Source: Sindora glabra (lineage: Eukaryota > Streptophyta > Magnoliopsida > Fabales > Fabaceae). Taken from it: a stretch of 64,000 nucleotides of DNA. The first letter of the stretch is position 1. Each line of letters starts with the position of its first letter. Below are positions 37,666-48,949 of the stretch, piece after piece. Under the pieces are notes generated by a model, which saw nothing but the letters and a program-made list of their open reading frames with translations, was not told the DNA's origin and made no database searches. Both the position numbers and the translations under genes were made by a program. The stretch lies in NCBI GenBank assembly GCA_020226215.1, contig CM035229.1, positions 81,113,343 to 81,177,342 on the forward strand. Direction: 5' to 3'.

Positions 37666-39947
37666 TCACCAATATTTGAAAATAAAATCATCAAAGATGT
37701 CAATTTTTTTATGAATTATTGATTTGTTTTTTTAACTTTAAAACGTTAATTTATAAAATAACTATATATAAAATTATAAAAACAGTGACATTTTTATATT
37801 ATAAATAAAGCAAGTCTTTTTTTTCATTATTATCATTTTGACTCTCCCTTTTATTTGTTTCTAAGTTCATTTTTTATCTTTGTCTAACTTCACAACTGAG
37901 TGTGAAATTATAACTTTTCAAAACTTTTAAATAAAAGTATATGTTTTTGGTGGGATATTAGGTTTATTTAATTTTTATTGTAAATATTTTAGTAGGGAAA
38001 CAAAAAGCTAACATTAAAAAAAAAATCTTATGTAAACATTTTACATCAATTTTTTAAAAAAAATTAACTTGAAATGTAAAAAAAAATTAAAATATATTTA
38101 AACGAATAAACATCAATTTTTTAGCAAAAATTTTACATGACAGCCCTTTTCTTATTGATTATATAACTGATATAGAATAGTTTAACATACAATGATGGTT
38201 ATATATACATCAATTAATAACTCACATTATAACGTCAGCTTGTATTTTTGTTAAAACCATAGAGACACTGCATCTTTGAAAACACCTCCACAACCAATGG
38301 GATTAATGTTTTCCTTATCAGAGTTACATTTAATCCAATTAGCTAGAGGAAATTCTTATCAAGTCTGCATCTCTAATCTTTGCATTTTACCTAACTACTT
38401 TTATATAACTCAAACTGCAAATTCCACCTCTTTCATTCTTGTAGTTGCTTTAAAAATGATACTATACAATAGTTCTTTCACGTCGCTAAAAACCAAAACA
38501 TATTAATTAGTCCATAATAACCAACACATAAAATTAAATATCATATTCTAATCTCATGCATTCTATCTTCCTAAATTCTTTGAAAGTTTCCACCTTAGCT
38601 AGTCATGTATATTAAGTTAAAAAAAATTCTACTAGTGCTTCAATTTTATTAAAGTTAATTAGAGATTCTTCATTTCCATGCAATCTCTCAAAAGATGCAC
38701 AATAGATTCATAATTATTTTTATAATAGAGACATGTATTTAAGGTATAGTCATTTTACAAGCTTTTCTTTGTCTATTCATTAAAACATTTTCCTTCCTAA
38801 CCAACAAAAAAAAGCTTTAATCCTTTTAGACATTGATCATTTCTATATACTTTTCCACAACAAAAAGGATGTTGAATTTGTTGAAGAAGTAAGACATCAT
38901 CATATGCAAATATGATAGAAAAGCATCATCATTTGATTTGGCCTACTATACATTATCTAGACCAAGGAGCTAATTCAAGAGGACAATGCTAATAATGTTA
39001 ACAAGAATATTGTTAAGAACAATATGCATAAACCTCTCTAAATTCCAATTCCTATCAGAGTTCACATATGAGCTATAACAATTTTTCTTTATGAAATGTA
39101 ATAATAACAAAATTATAATCGGAAAGAGCCTTACACCTTGATATCTATGCATCCTTCCAAAAGTGGACATCTAACCCATTACAAATATGCCATTTCACTT
39201 CATCCAATTTATGTTTGTAAATACTACACACCCCTCACCACAGATTTAAATTCCTTGTTCTTTATGGAATTGCATGCATACTTTGTTCATAAGACTTTCA
39301 TCCATAAAGCCTTTTGTTATTGAATAACACCCCATGCTACTTTCATCATATATTCTTCATTGCATTCTTTTAGCCTCGTGATACCCACACTCCATGCTTG
39401 CTTACTTTTACATATTTTCACCCATGCAACAAAGTAAACCTTTGATTGTTCTTTATTATCTACCCAAATAAAATCTATATACATTTTCTCCATATCATTA
39501 TAGATAGATAGAGGGAGATGATTTTTTTTACACATACATATTGTGAAATAACAATAATAACTGATTTTATTAAAGTAATTCAACCAACAAGTGGGAGAGT
39601 TTTTGCTTTCCATACATCTAATCTTTAAAAAATTATTACTAGAATAAAGTTAAAAGAATCCTTAGATGCTCTTTTATGGTACAATAGTACTCCAAGGTGC
39701 CTTCCTAAATTCACAGACATGTAAAGCCTAGAGATTCTCTCATCTCCTTAAATCTATTACAATTGGCATTTTTTAAGAATTTTTTTTTTAATTTTTCTTG
39801 TTAATGTTTTCTCTTTAACATTGATAAACCTTATTTAGATAAAAATTAATGATTTTTGCTTCACCTATATTAGTTTCTGTAAAGAGGATAAGATCATCTA
39901 CAAAGAACATGGGAAACATTGGAGTCCTATTTCTTGTAAGCATAATA

Positions 39948-42900
39948 CGCTTAAAATTTTAACAATTGTTAAACCCAATTAAAATTAAAAAATTATTAGT
40001 TTGATAAAAATTTTGTAATAGAAGATAACAAATTGAATGAAATCCCTAGTGATCTACTTAAGATATTCTTTCACATTTAATTGCTAACTATGATAACATA
40101 ATTAAATAAAGAAAATAGAACAAGTAAATGGAAATATAATTAAACAATTAAACAAATAGTATACAAATAGCTAAGGATGGAAAATTTTCAAGTGGATGAT
40201 TGCCCTACGTATTTTGCCTCAATAGGACATAGAATGTAAGAAAATTTTCCTCGTAGAGTATAGCATGAGGCAAATTTTGCATCCAAAATAGATTTCGAGG
40301 CAATGCGATATTAGTTTAATTTGTCCCACAAAGCTTTGTATTTTTATCCTTGTACCAATGCATGTATATATATTATGTATAGACTTTTTAATAATTTAAC
40401 AATTGAAAATAAATTTTAATAATGTTATTTATAATTTTTTATTTTAATTATTATATGTAAATTAAAAAAAGAAAGAATGTAAATAATATGAAAAAAAGTT
40501 GATGCCTTAATACTAATAACCCTACCCATTTCTTTAGTAGCTTAAACATAAAAAAAAGAAGGAAACCAATGTTACCAGCACTAGGCCAAAGGCAGTACAA
40601 CTGCTGTCACCTTGCTATGGATCTTGAAAGAGCTATCTAAAGGAGCTACACGACATTATAAAGGAGTTGTTTGTTGTTCAAAAGGAGTAACAATGCCATC
40701 GAAATCAAATAGAGTTACGACACTGCTATCATTTTCTTGTTGCAATAACCATCTAAAAAACTTGAGGAAAGGTATTTCAAAGTTGCTATGCTCATTGTTC
40801 CACTTTACTATGTTTTATGTTACTATATTATTGTATTGCTATGTTGTTGTATTACTGTGCTATGTGTTGCTATGTTAGTTTGTTTTGTGTTATATTGTTG
40901 TGCATCTTCATTTTGTCATTATATCCAAATCCATATTATCCTATTCAATTGTTATGTGTTTTAATTTAGGTATGTAAGTTCATTTTGTTTGTTATAATTA
41001 TCATGTTATTATGTTACTATGTTGCTATGCATCTTCATTTTCTCATTCTATCCAAAACCATATTATTCCATTTAATTATTATCTATTTTAATTTGGGTAT
41101 CTAAATTCATTTATTTATTTCAATTGTTCTATTATTGTATGCCATATTATTGTGTTCTGTGTTGCTATATTACTATGCATTTTCATTCTATCCAAATCCA
41201 TATTGCTTCATTCAATTACTATGTATTTCAATTTGGATATTTAAATTTATTTTATTTGTTGTAATTGCTATGTTACTGTGTTGTTGTATTGCTATGAATT
41301 TTTATTTTCTCATTCTATCTAAAATTATATTATTCCATTCAATTGTTGTGTGTTTCAATTTAGGCATCTAAATTTATTTGTTTGTTTCAATTGCTGTGTG
41401 TTGTATTGCTATGTTGCTATCAAATTGAGATTATTCATCAAATCATATGTACTTTTAGACTTATAGGATGAGACTTTATTAAATATTATGTGGTATTTAT
41501 GTTTAAATTTGAAATATGTAAAATTTTAAGATTTTTATAAGATTTTCTATTTTTTTTATTTTTTGCAAATTTTCTTATGGGACATTAGTGCTCTGCAAAT
41601 CATAAGGATAGTGCCCCAACTTATCTTGTCCTATAGAGTGTGGCATGTTCGAGGTAAATGGCAAGGGGTGCAATGCGGTGCAAGGTGGTTTAAGATAAAT
41701 TTGCCTTCATTTAATTCCATTGCAATCCTTACAAACAAAATGCAGGAATATAATTGGAATTAAATTAGGGGTTAAGTTAAAATTAAACAAAATGCACTAT
41801 TAGAAATAAAATGCAAAAGTAACATAAAAAATTAATGCAAAAACATAATTGATCCAATGAATTAAGAAATCTTTAATGGATTAATTACAGATAACAACAT
41901 ATTTAACAATTATGATTGATTTTTAGCCTAGAATTATTTGGAACTCCTATAATGATTCATAAATTCTATACTAAATAACCATCTAAGATTTGATCAAATT
42001 ATATTAGTAGAATTAAATAATTATTATAATCCATAAAGTCAAATCTAAATTAATTTAAATATAAAATTCAGTTAAATTGAATGATTAAACTAAAAACATT
42101 TAGTTTAATCATTAACCATCTATTCTCATAAGAAGAATGATGATTAACCAAACAATATTCATAATAAAACTAATAAATATAAACGAATACAAATTATATC
42201 AAATCAAAATTCAATTCTTGTAATTTTAGAAAATTAGATAAAAGCATTAGGGAAAAAGAAAAATTAATTAACAAAAGTTAATATTATAACTTAGGATCTC
42301 ATAATCTAAATAAAGACAAGTTTTAAATTCCTTAAATTATTAAAAAAAAATTAACCTTTCATGATTGAAAAAGAAAAAAATTGGAGAAGAGAAAAAAGTT
42401 GTTTAAAGTTGTGTGTAGAATTATGTTCTTACCTTTGGAAGCATAAATCTTATATCTGATTTTCTATGCTACCAAACCTAATAAGCCAATTTAATATGCC
42501 TTCTAGAATTTCAAAGAATAGAGCCTTTCTAATTTTAAAAGTCCAAAACCTAATTTATAAAATAATACACTACGAGAGTTACTAAAGTAAAATCTCATAG
42601 ATTTAACTTTTACTATTGTAAAGTCTCTAAAATTACATAATTTCACTAAATTCCAAACATGAAGGTTAATGTTTGAGTCTTAGGAAACTTTGGCACTAAT
42701 TTTACCTTAATTGGATCTTTGGAGTTTCATATATGGCTAAAAAATCAAGATTAGTTTAGCTTAGACAGAAATAAAGTATCAACCACATAGTTATTTTTAA
42801 CCTTTCCAAAGTTTGAACTAAGCTTTAATCAAAGTATAAAAATTGTAAATCTTCTTTTAAACTTTTCAACAATATAAAAATTATTCAAATTTGATATTTA

Positions 42901-43084
42901 GAACTCAAGTTATAGCTGAAAATCTAAAATAACATAAAAATTCAATGTTAATCGAATAATTTCAAAATATTAGAAAATTAACACCCAATCATATAATAAT
43001 GTCAATTCTATAAAATCAAGCATTTATAACACAATAAAAGGTATAAAATAAGAGAAAATAATGTACATAAAATTTTGTGCATCA
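39948..43084. mobile_element. 3.1-kb insertion within the LINE, flanked by 7-bp direct repeat CATAATA
   Basis: CATAATA occurs at 39941-39947 and 43085-43091. Removing one copy and everything between them rejoins the LINE in frame across the RT domain (W-K-P-I-M-L-T-R-N on the minus strand), so the boundaries are well supported. The inserted end sequences are CGCTTAAAATTTTAACAATT and, reverse-complemented from the right, TGATGCACAAAATTTTATG. The shared AAAATTTTA near each end and the near TG..CA termini are compatible with an LTR-type non-autonomous element, but no long terminal repeat pair was found. A minisatellite (40800-41430) lies inside. No coding region was recognised. Confidence 0.7.
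40800..41430 (+). repeat. Minisatellite, at least four 120-150-bp units
   Basis: Units contain TGTTACTATGTTGCTATGCA, TTTTCATTCTATCCAAA, CCATATTATTCCATT.AATT and TTTCAATTT.GGTATCTAAATT. GCATCTTCATTTT-type anchors fall near 40902, 41029, 41177 and 41297. Within units, TGTTACTATGTTGCTATG is itself a short internal repeat. ORFs across the array (Leu/Cys/Tyr-rich) are repeat translations. Confidence 0.75.
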
Positions 43085-43404
43085 CATAATAGGCTTCCAA
43101 AGATTTGAGTTAATAGCAACCTAAATACTATGAACAAACCTCTCTTTACATAGAACAAACAAGTAGGGCAAGAGGGGATCTCCTTGATTGACTCTAGCTT
43201 GTTACATTTAAGATCAATATATACTTACAAATTCTCTTTTGAAAAAAGTTACAAAAATTTTATAAAAGAATCGTAAATTCTTATGACTAGCTTTTATATT
43301 AAACTTTAGTAAAAAGATACAAATTTTTTGAATTGGTGTCATAATTCAAATTCAATAGTTTATCTTTATTATGATATTATAAAGGCCACTACAGCAAAAA
43401 AGAC

Positions 43405-43740
43405 TTTTAGCGACGACATTTGTCGTCGCTAAAAGGTATTCGGTCGTCGTTAAAGAAAAAGTCGTCGCTAAAAATGTCGTCGGTGTAGGTCCGTCCTTGA
43501 AAAGGTCATTAGCGACGACAATTTGTCGTCGCTAAAAGTCCGACCTTTTGCGACGACAATGTCGTCGCAGAAAATAATTTCAAAATTCAAAAAATTTTGA
43601 AAATTGATTTTTAGCGGCGACATTGTCGTCGCTATAGGGGAAGAAATCGTCGCTAAAAGTAAAAAATATCAGCGAAAGTCTGATCTTCAGCGACGACATT
43701 TTACCCTATAGCGACGACAAGTGTCGCCGCTAAAGATTTT
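43405..43740. repeat. CACTA left subterminal palindromic repeats
   Basis: About fifteen AGCGACGAC/GTCGTCGCT units occur in both orientations, many as head-to-head palindromes separated by a few A/T bases. Variants carry GCGGCGAC or GTCGCCGCT. The block is rich in CG and CNG sites and stands out in an otherwise AT-rich region. Confidence 0.9.
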
Positions 43741-44404
43741 TTGAATTTTTTTAAAAAAATTTAAATTCAAATTGTTGTATATTTTAAATAATATATTATC
43801 TAAAATATTCTTTATTTTAATTAACTTTAATTGTTTAATATTTTTTTAAATTTAATTTAATATAAATTATACAATTATAATATATCAATAATTTTATTAA
43901 TAATGTCTAATAATTTGATCCAACATAAAAAATTAATACTCATAAAGCAATGGTAAAAATAATATGGACTTCCTAGTTGTAAATTATATTTATAAATTTT
44001 ATGCTAAGTTAAATTTAAATAAATAAATTTAAAATTTACAACATACAAAATTAAATAATATGAAATTTCATATTGAATTAAACATACTATCAATTCTATT
44101 AATTTATTACAAATTATTTGAGTAAATTAAATATATTATTACATAAAAAAATATTATAACTTTTATTCACATACCTCAATGGTAAAAATCTACTGATCAA
44201 CTTTGAATACTCTCCACGAACTAAGCTAAGTACTAATAATAACTAACAAATTAAAAGATGCAACATACAAAATTAATACATATCAACATATATAAAAAAT
44301 AAATATATTAAAATAAAAAAATTTAAAAGAAAGAGAAAGTTCAGAAACTTACCTTAATTCCAAAAATTTTAAACGCGCAAATGAGGAGGGAGGAGGCGTT
44401 GCGA

Positions 44405-45310
44405 ATAAATAGCCAAAACTTTCACCGACGACTAAAAAATTTCGGTCGTCGCTGAAGCCTTCACCGATGACCGAGGGACTTTCAGCGATGACATTGTCGT
44501 CGCTAAAGCCTTATCTCAGAATAGGCTTTTAGCGACGACAAAGTCGTCGCTAAAAGCTTAATAAATTTTTGGCGGCACAATTTGGCCTTTGGCGGCAAAA
44601 TTTGGCCTTCAGCGGCGACAATTGTCGTCGCTGATTGTCGCCACTGAAGATTCAAGACTTTCAGCGACGACAGTGTCGTCGCTGAAGGGTGGAGTGTCGT
44701 CGCTGAAAGTCTTGGCCTTCAGCGGCGACAATTGTCGTCGCTGAAGATTTTGGCCTTCGGCGGCAAAATTTGGCCTTCAGCAGCGACAAATGTCGTCGCT
44801 AAAGATTCAAGACTTTCAGCGACGACACTGTCGTCACTGAAGGGTGGAGTGTCGTCGCTGAAAGTCTTGGCCTTCAGCGGCGACAATTGTCGTCGCTGAA
44901 GATTCAAGACTTTCAGCGATGACACTCCACCTTCAGCGACGACAGTGTCGTCGCTGAAAGTCTTAAATCTTCAGTGACGACAATTGTCGCTGCTGAAGGC
45001 CAAGACTTTCAGCGACGACACTATCGTCGCTGAAGGGTGGACCATCAGCGACGACACTCCATCCTTCAGCGACGATAATGTCGTCGCTGAAAGTCTTGAA
45101 TCTTTAGCGATGACAATTGTCGCCGCTGAAGGCCAAATTTTGCCGCCGAAAATTTTTTAGGCTTTTAGCGACGACTTTTGTCGTCGCTAGAAGCCTAATT
45201 CCTTCTTGCCCTTTGTGCGTCATTTTTACTGACGACAATGTCGCCGGAAATACCTTTAGCGACGACCGAAATTTTGTCGCCGCTAAAAGTGTCGTCGCAG
45301 TTACTTCTTT
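44405..45310. repeat. CACTA right subterminal palindromic repeat array
   Basis: Several dozen AGCGACGACA/TGTCGTCGCTGAA units occur here, often as palindromes around CAATTG or CACTGT. They are organised into larger repeats such as AAGACTTTCAGCGACGACA and GGCCTTCAGCGGCGACAATT. The recurring order of these blocks shows local amplification. ORFs on both strands here are translations of the repeat. Confidence 0.9.
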
Positions 45311-45440
45311 TTCTTGTAGTGGGCAGACCGTACAATTTATATCAACATTAGTAATGTCCGAAAAGGTTAATGTTGTGGTTTTGTCTAGGCAAACCTTGGT
45401 ACTGTTTAGATGGACTTCCAACAAGTAAAAGCAAATGAAT

Positions 45441-45442
<2 letters not shown>

Positions 45443-45474
<32 letters not shown>
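45443..45474. repeat. (AT)n microsatellite
   Basis: About sixteen uninterrupted AT dinucleotides lie about 120 bp beyond the CACTA right end. Likely polymorphic. Confidence 0.95.
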
Positions 45475-45477
<3 letters not shown>

Positions 45478-46620
45478 TAGTGGTAAATAATTTTGATTAT
45501 ATTATTTAACATGTTGCTATCTAATGTCCACCATTTATAAGGCATCAAAGATAGTGTGGATGAGCATCTGGGGAACTAATGAAGTTACGTGGAAACTGCA
45601 TTCATACCTACCTTATTACTGATTAGTTTTAAAATGGTTTTGTTAGTAACAAGGAAGCTCACCTAAGATTATCAGGGTCAAAGGTAAGATCAAGACCCAC
45701 AATTAGTCTTCTTTAACTATAGGAAATTAATTTTCTTTTCTCACCAACAATTAAAGAAATCAAAATTTCAGGATTTGAACATATTGTCTTCTGAGAAGGT
45801 TTGAAACAAGAAAACGGATCACATTTGAATGATGATACAAGCATAGTTGAAATTGAAAAGACTAAGCATGCTTTCTGAATTCTTTCTATGCTATTTTTCT
45901 TTCGCTCGATCTCTGGTACTTTTTTGTTAATAATAATGAACTTTTAAATGAAAGTTGAACTTGAAATTTGAATAATTGAAAATAATAAATTTTGTCAATT
46001 AAATTAATCTATAAGGTTTTGATTTTATAACTTTGGCATAATACTAAATACTACGTTTGGTTGAGGTTATCTTTTAATTTTAAGGATCCAATTAATCAAC
46101 GTTTTACCCCCCATAATCAACGAGCATTTCTTGATGAGAAATTACTTTAGTCAAATAAGGCAATTGAAAGCTTACTCACTAAGGCACGTGAAACTTAAAA
46201 TTTCATTACAATTAGCTAGCTACTTATACTTATCTAGTAAGCTCTATATTGTAAATAGGAAACTATTAATGTTTACCCTTTTGTTATTAAGAATCCAAAT
46301 CAGACCCTAATTTGTCTTCTTTTTAATTAATTATATATGAACAAATTGTTATTGTTATTAAATATACAGGTTCAAAGATGTGCTTTGTTAACAAAATTTA
46401 TAAAAATTCTTCTATTTTCTTAATATATATATATATAATAAATAAAAATCGAAAGAGAAAGAATACATTGTAACGTTTACCAAATATTCTATAAATTTCT
46501 TCGATCAACCTACCTCAATTATATAACCTCCTCTTCCATTTTTTTTTTCTTTTGCACACAGTGCCAGTTGGAAAACACATGGCCCACCTTTGTCCTGCCT
46601 GCAAACCCCTAGGTTTCTCC
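45475..46620. other. Upstream region of the DUF1442 gene
   Basis: No ORF of protein character. AT-rich sequence with another short (AT)n at about 46424-46437. The final 60 bases before the TATA box contain CACATGGCCCACC and a CT-rich block, typical of a plant proximal promoter. Confidence 0.4.
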
Positions 46621-46629
46621 TATATAAAG
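46621..46629 (+). promoter_or_regulatory. TATA box of the DUF1442 gene
   Basis: TATATAAAG lies 93 bases before the ATG, at the spacing expected for a plant TATA box with a leader of about 60 bases. The leader (about 46650-46721) is C/A-rich and has no upstream ATG that I could see. Confidence 0.7.
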
Positions 46630-46721
46630 GCAGCAACAGCCATTCTTCAGTTCAACCATAGCTTCAAAATCCTCCTCCTTCCAAAGCCGCGAAACACCCA
46701 TATAACTCAAAGCTAATAGCT

Positions 46722-47496
46722 ATGGCTTGCTGGTCTGCTGAAAACGCTACCAAAGCCTATCTCAGTACTTTGAAAATGGTGAGCATTCTCGATTCTCTAT
46801 CTCTATTGTATTCTTAATTTCAAATCTTGCTTCTGCGATCTCAATTTCAATTTCTAATATAGTTTTGTGTTATATTCTCAGGGTCAAAAAGCCAAAGAGC
46901 CAGATGTGGCTGAGTTCATATCAGCAATAGCTGCCGGCAACAATGCACAACTAATGGTCGTAGCCTGCGGTGGCGCAGCTGACTCCACGACCCTGGCCTT
47001 GGTGGCCGCCGCCCACCAAACCGGCGGCCGCGTCATATGCATTGTTCGCGGCCTCGAAGATCTAAATGCTTCCAAGGACGCCTTGGGCATCGCGGCTCGT
47101 CAAGTCCAGTTCGTAGTTGGCGAAGCTCAAGAATTGCTCCTGACACAGTACGAGGCCGCAGATTTTGTACTTATTGACTGTAACCTTGAGAACCACGAGG
47201 AAATTCTCAAGTCGGTTCAGGTTGGCGGGAAGCAAAACGGCACCGTTGTCGTGGGGTACAATGCGTTTAGCAGAAGGTCTAATTGGGGGTCGTGTGGGAC
47301 GAAAACTCAGTTGCTGCCAATAGGAGGAGGACTTCTGGTGACTAAGTTCGGAAGCACAGCGAGCAGCCCGAAATATGGGAGTGGGATGGGGAAGATGATG
47401 ACGAAGAGCCGATGGGTTGTGAAGGTAGATAAATGCACCGGCGAAGAGCACGTTTTCAGGGTTAGAATTCCACAAGGGAAAGTGATTCATGCTTGA
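46722..47496 (+). CDS. DUF1442 family protein
   Basis: Two exons, 46722-46778 and 46882-47496, with a 103-bp GT-AG intron after codon 19 (phase 0). The product is 223 aa, starting MACWSAENATKAYLSTLKMG. Matches the plant DUF1442 family (Arabidopsis members such as At2g45360 and At3g60780, from memory). The first exon motif, EPDVAEFISAIAAGNNAQLMVVACGG and TTLALVAAAHQTGGRVICIVRG are characteristic. The alternating hydrophobic strands with Gly-rich turns suggest a Rossmann-like, methyltransferase-type fold, but catalytic activity is not established and no clear SAM motif is seen. No signal peptide. The CDS is notably more GC-rich than the flanks. The gene sits between transposons: a CACTA element ends 1.4 kb upstream, and a repeat element starts 0.8 kb downstream. 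Confidence 0.93.
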
Positions 47497-48289
47497 ATAG
47501 TAGAAGAAGATTGGAATTTAGTCTGAGTTCCTGAGTCCTCCATTTTTATTCTCTAGCAATTGGAGTGCTAATTTTTGCTTCTGTTCGAGTACTAGGGGAT
47601 AGTCCTAAAGGAAGATGTATATAGAAAACGAATTAATATAAAAATATTTATATGCTAAATTGGTTTGCGAGATTTAATTTCTGTGATTCCACGGCTATTA
47701 ATTTATTATAGGTGGATGGAGATTGCCGCAATGGAGATGAGAAATTGGTAGTTAACTAATGGAATTATTATCTATAAGAATTGAAATAAATATAAAAAAG
47801 AATTAATAAAAAATTATTAAAAAAAATTATATTTGTTATAATTTTTTTATTCTTATTTTTATTGATATTAAAAATACAAGTTATGTATACATTGTAGAGG
47901 GGAATAGCATTTGCAACACTTGTTTAGATGTTGAGTTGGGCATCTAAAATCACCCTAAAATTAAATAATAACAAATTGCAAAGGTGTGAATGAAGCGCAT
48001 ATAATTTATGTGTTTATCTATAATCTTCATTTTATGTTTGAACTGATCATAGTTAAAGCTAAATGCAGTGAGCAGGCATCCACGTGAAACACTGAAATAA
48101 TCCCTAACGGCAAGTTATAGAAAACCAAGAGTGCTCGAAGCTCATTGTTTATGCCGCTTTAAATCTAATTGTAGCTAACACCACCTTGTGCCTTTTGCTC
48201 CCATCACTATACTATGTAACAACATGGGGCATCGTGGCTTTTGTCCGAGGGAATCATCGCAGAAACTTGCATGATATGTTGGTTTCTTA
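47497..48289. other. 3' region of DUF1442 gene and spacer
   Basis: The first 150-200 bases are the likely 3' UTR. The rest is AT-rich spacer without ORFs up to the inverted-repeat end at 48290. Confidence 0.4.
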
Positions 48290-48949
48290 GGGTCGTTTGG
48301 TTCATATGGGAAATAAATTTCCATAGGAAATTAAATATTTTAGGAAATAATTTCCTATATGAACTTCTTGAGAAATCTCAAATCTTATTTGGTTGACATG
48401 AAGTAAATCACACATCCCAAAAAATAAATTATTATATTTTGTTTGATTCAACTTTGAATTTCGTAGGAAATAATAATGAAATGACTATAATACCCTCAAT
48501 AATAATTTAATATATATTAATAGATATTAATTAATTTTAAAGATATGGTAACGCTGGACTTTCAATCGTTTTCATATGATCTTTCAATAGAAAATAAGAA
48601 AATGTGAGTTTGATGAAGTCTACTTGGTTAAAAATATATAAATTGAGCTCAAAACTTTAAACGATCATAATTTTGTACTCGGTTGTCTGTTTTAAGTGAA
48701 TATTTAATTAATTTCATATAACTTTTTGAGATCTAGGTGCTAGCAAAATGCCAAATGCCCACTTTAGTTTAGCAAAAAAGGTCTTTTTCAATTATTTTTT
48801 AAATTTTTCTTTATTTTCTTGTTATTTTTTTCAACTTTGATCTTATTTTTATTAATTCAAATTCATTCAAATCTTATATTAAACTTTTGCTCCCTAACTC
48901 TTTTGATATCTAGTAGTATTATAATAATTTTCTTAACAACTAAAATTAT

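Larger units (their letters stand above)
30296..38239. other. 8-kb AT-rich spacer, no gene recognised
   Basis: Mostly low-complexity AT sequence with many stops in all frames. Small patches of more balanced composition occur at about 33280-33420 and 34580-36740. The latter contains a 68-codon minus-strand ORF (36527-36733), listed separately. A short direct repeat of TACTCAACTTGGGG lies at 34877-34905. No RNA gene was recognised. Confidence 0.4.
38240..43382 (-). pseudogene. Degenerate L1-type LINE (RT, zf-RVT, partial RNase H), interrupted
   Basis: Reading the minus strand, successive frames show a non-LTR retrotransposon ORF2. There is a VNQGDPLLPYLFVLC block near 43150-43190, the catalytic FVDDLILF block near 39880, LGRHLGVLLYHKR near 39690, a thumb-like block MYIDFIWVDNKEQSKV with LKECNEEYMMKVAW (39317-39613), VNSDRNWNLERFMHIVL near 39010-39080, a zf-RVT-like ESIVHLLRDC near 38690, and the start of RNase H (NPIGCGGVFKD) near 38290. 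Frameshifts and stops are frequent, so it is dead. The element is split by an insertion at 39948-43084; the + strand left side ends at the CACTA element. The 5' part of ORF2, ORF1 and the poly(A) tail were not found. Confidence 0.85.
43386..45321 (-). mobile_element. Non-autonomous CACTA (En/Spm) transposon
   Basis: The left end is CACTACAGCAAAAAAG (43386). The reverse complement of the right end is CACTACAAGAAAAAG (ending 45321). The element is flanked by a perfect 3-bp duplication GGC (43383-43385 and 45322-45324), as CACTA elements make. Both subterminal regions (about 43405-43740 and 44405-45310) are dense in direct and inverted copies of AGCGACGACA/TGTCGTCGCT, the type of subterminal array bound by CACTA-encoded DNA-binding proteins. 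The AT-rich core (43740-44400) lacks transposase. On the minus strand a TATTTATT box is followed by a GGAATTAAG-GTAAGT donor near 44350, suggesting a retained 5' exon of the parent transcript. Length is 1936 bp. Confidence 0.93.

Noticed and set aside
40612..41371. Leu/Cys/Tyr-rich ORFs
   Set aside because: They are read through a tandem minisatellite, and the repeated peptides simply follow the DNA repeat.
40190..41740. Possible terminal inverted repeats of an element nested in the 3.1-kb insertion
   Set aside because: The patches share only short words (TTGCC, GCCTC, GGACA) and no target duplication could be seen.
44719..45428. ORFs of 68-106 codons on both strands near the CACTA right end
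   Set aside because: They translate the CGACGACA palindromic array and run over the element boundary into flanking DNA.
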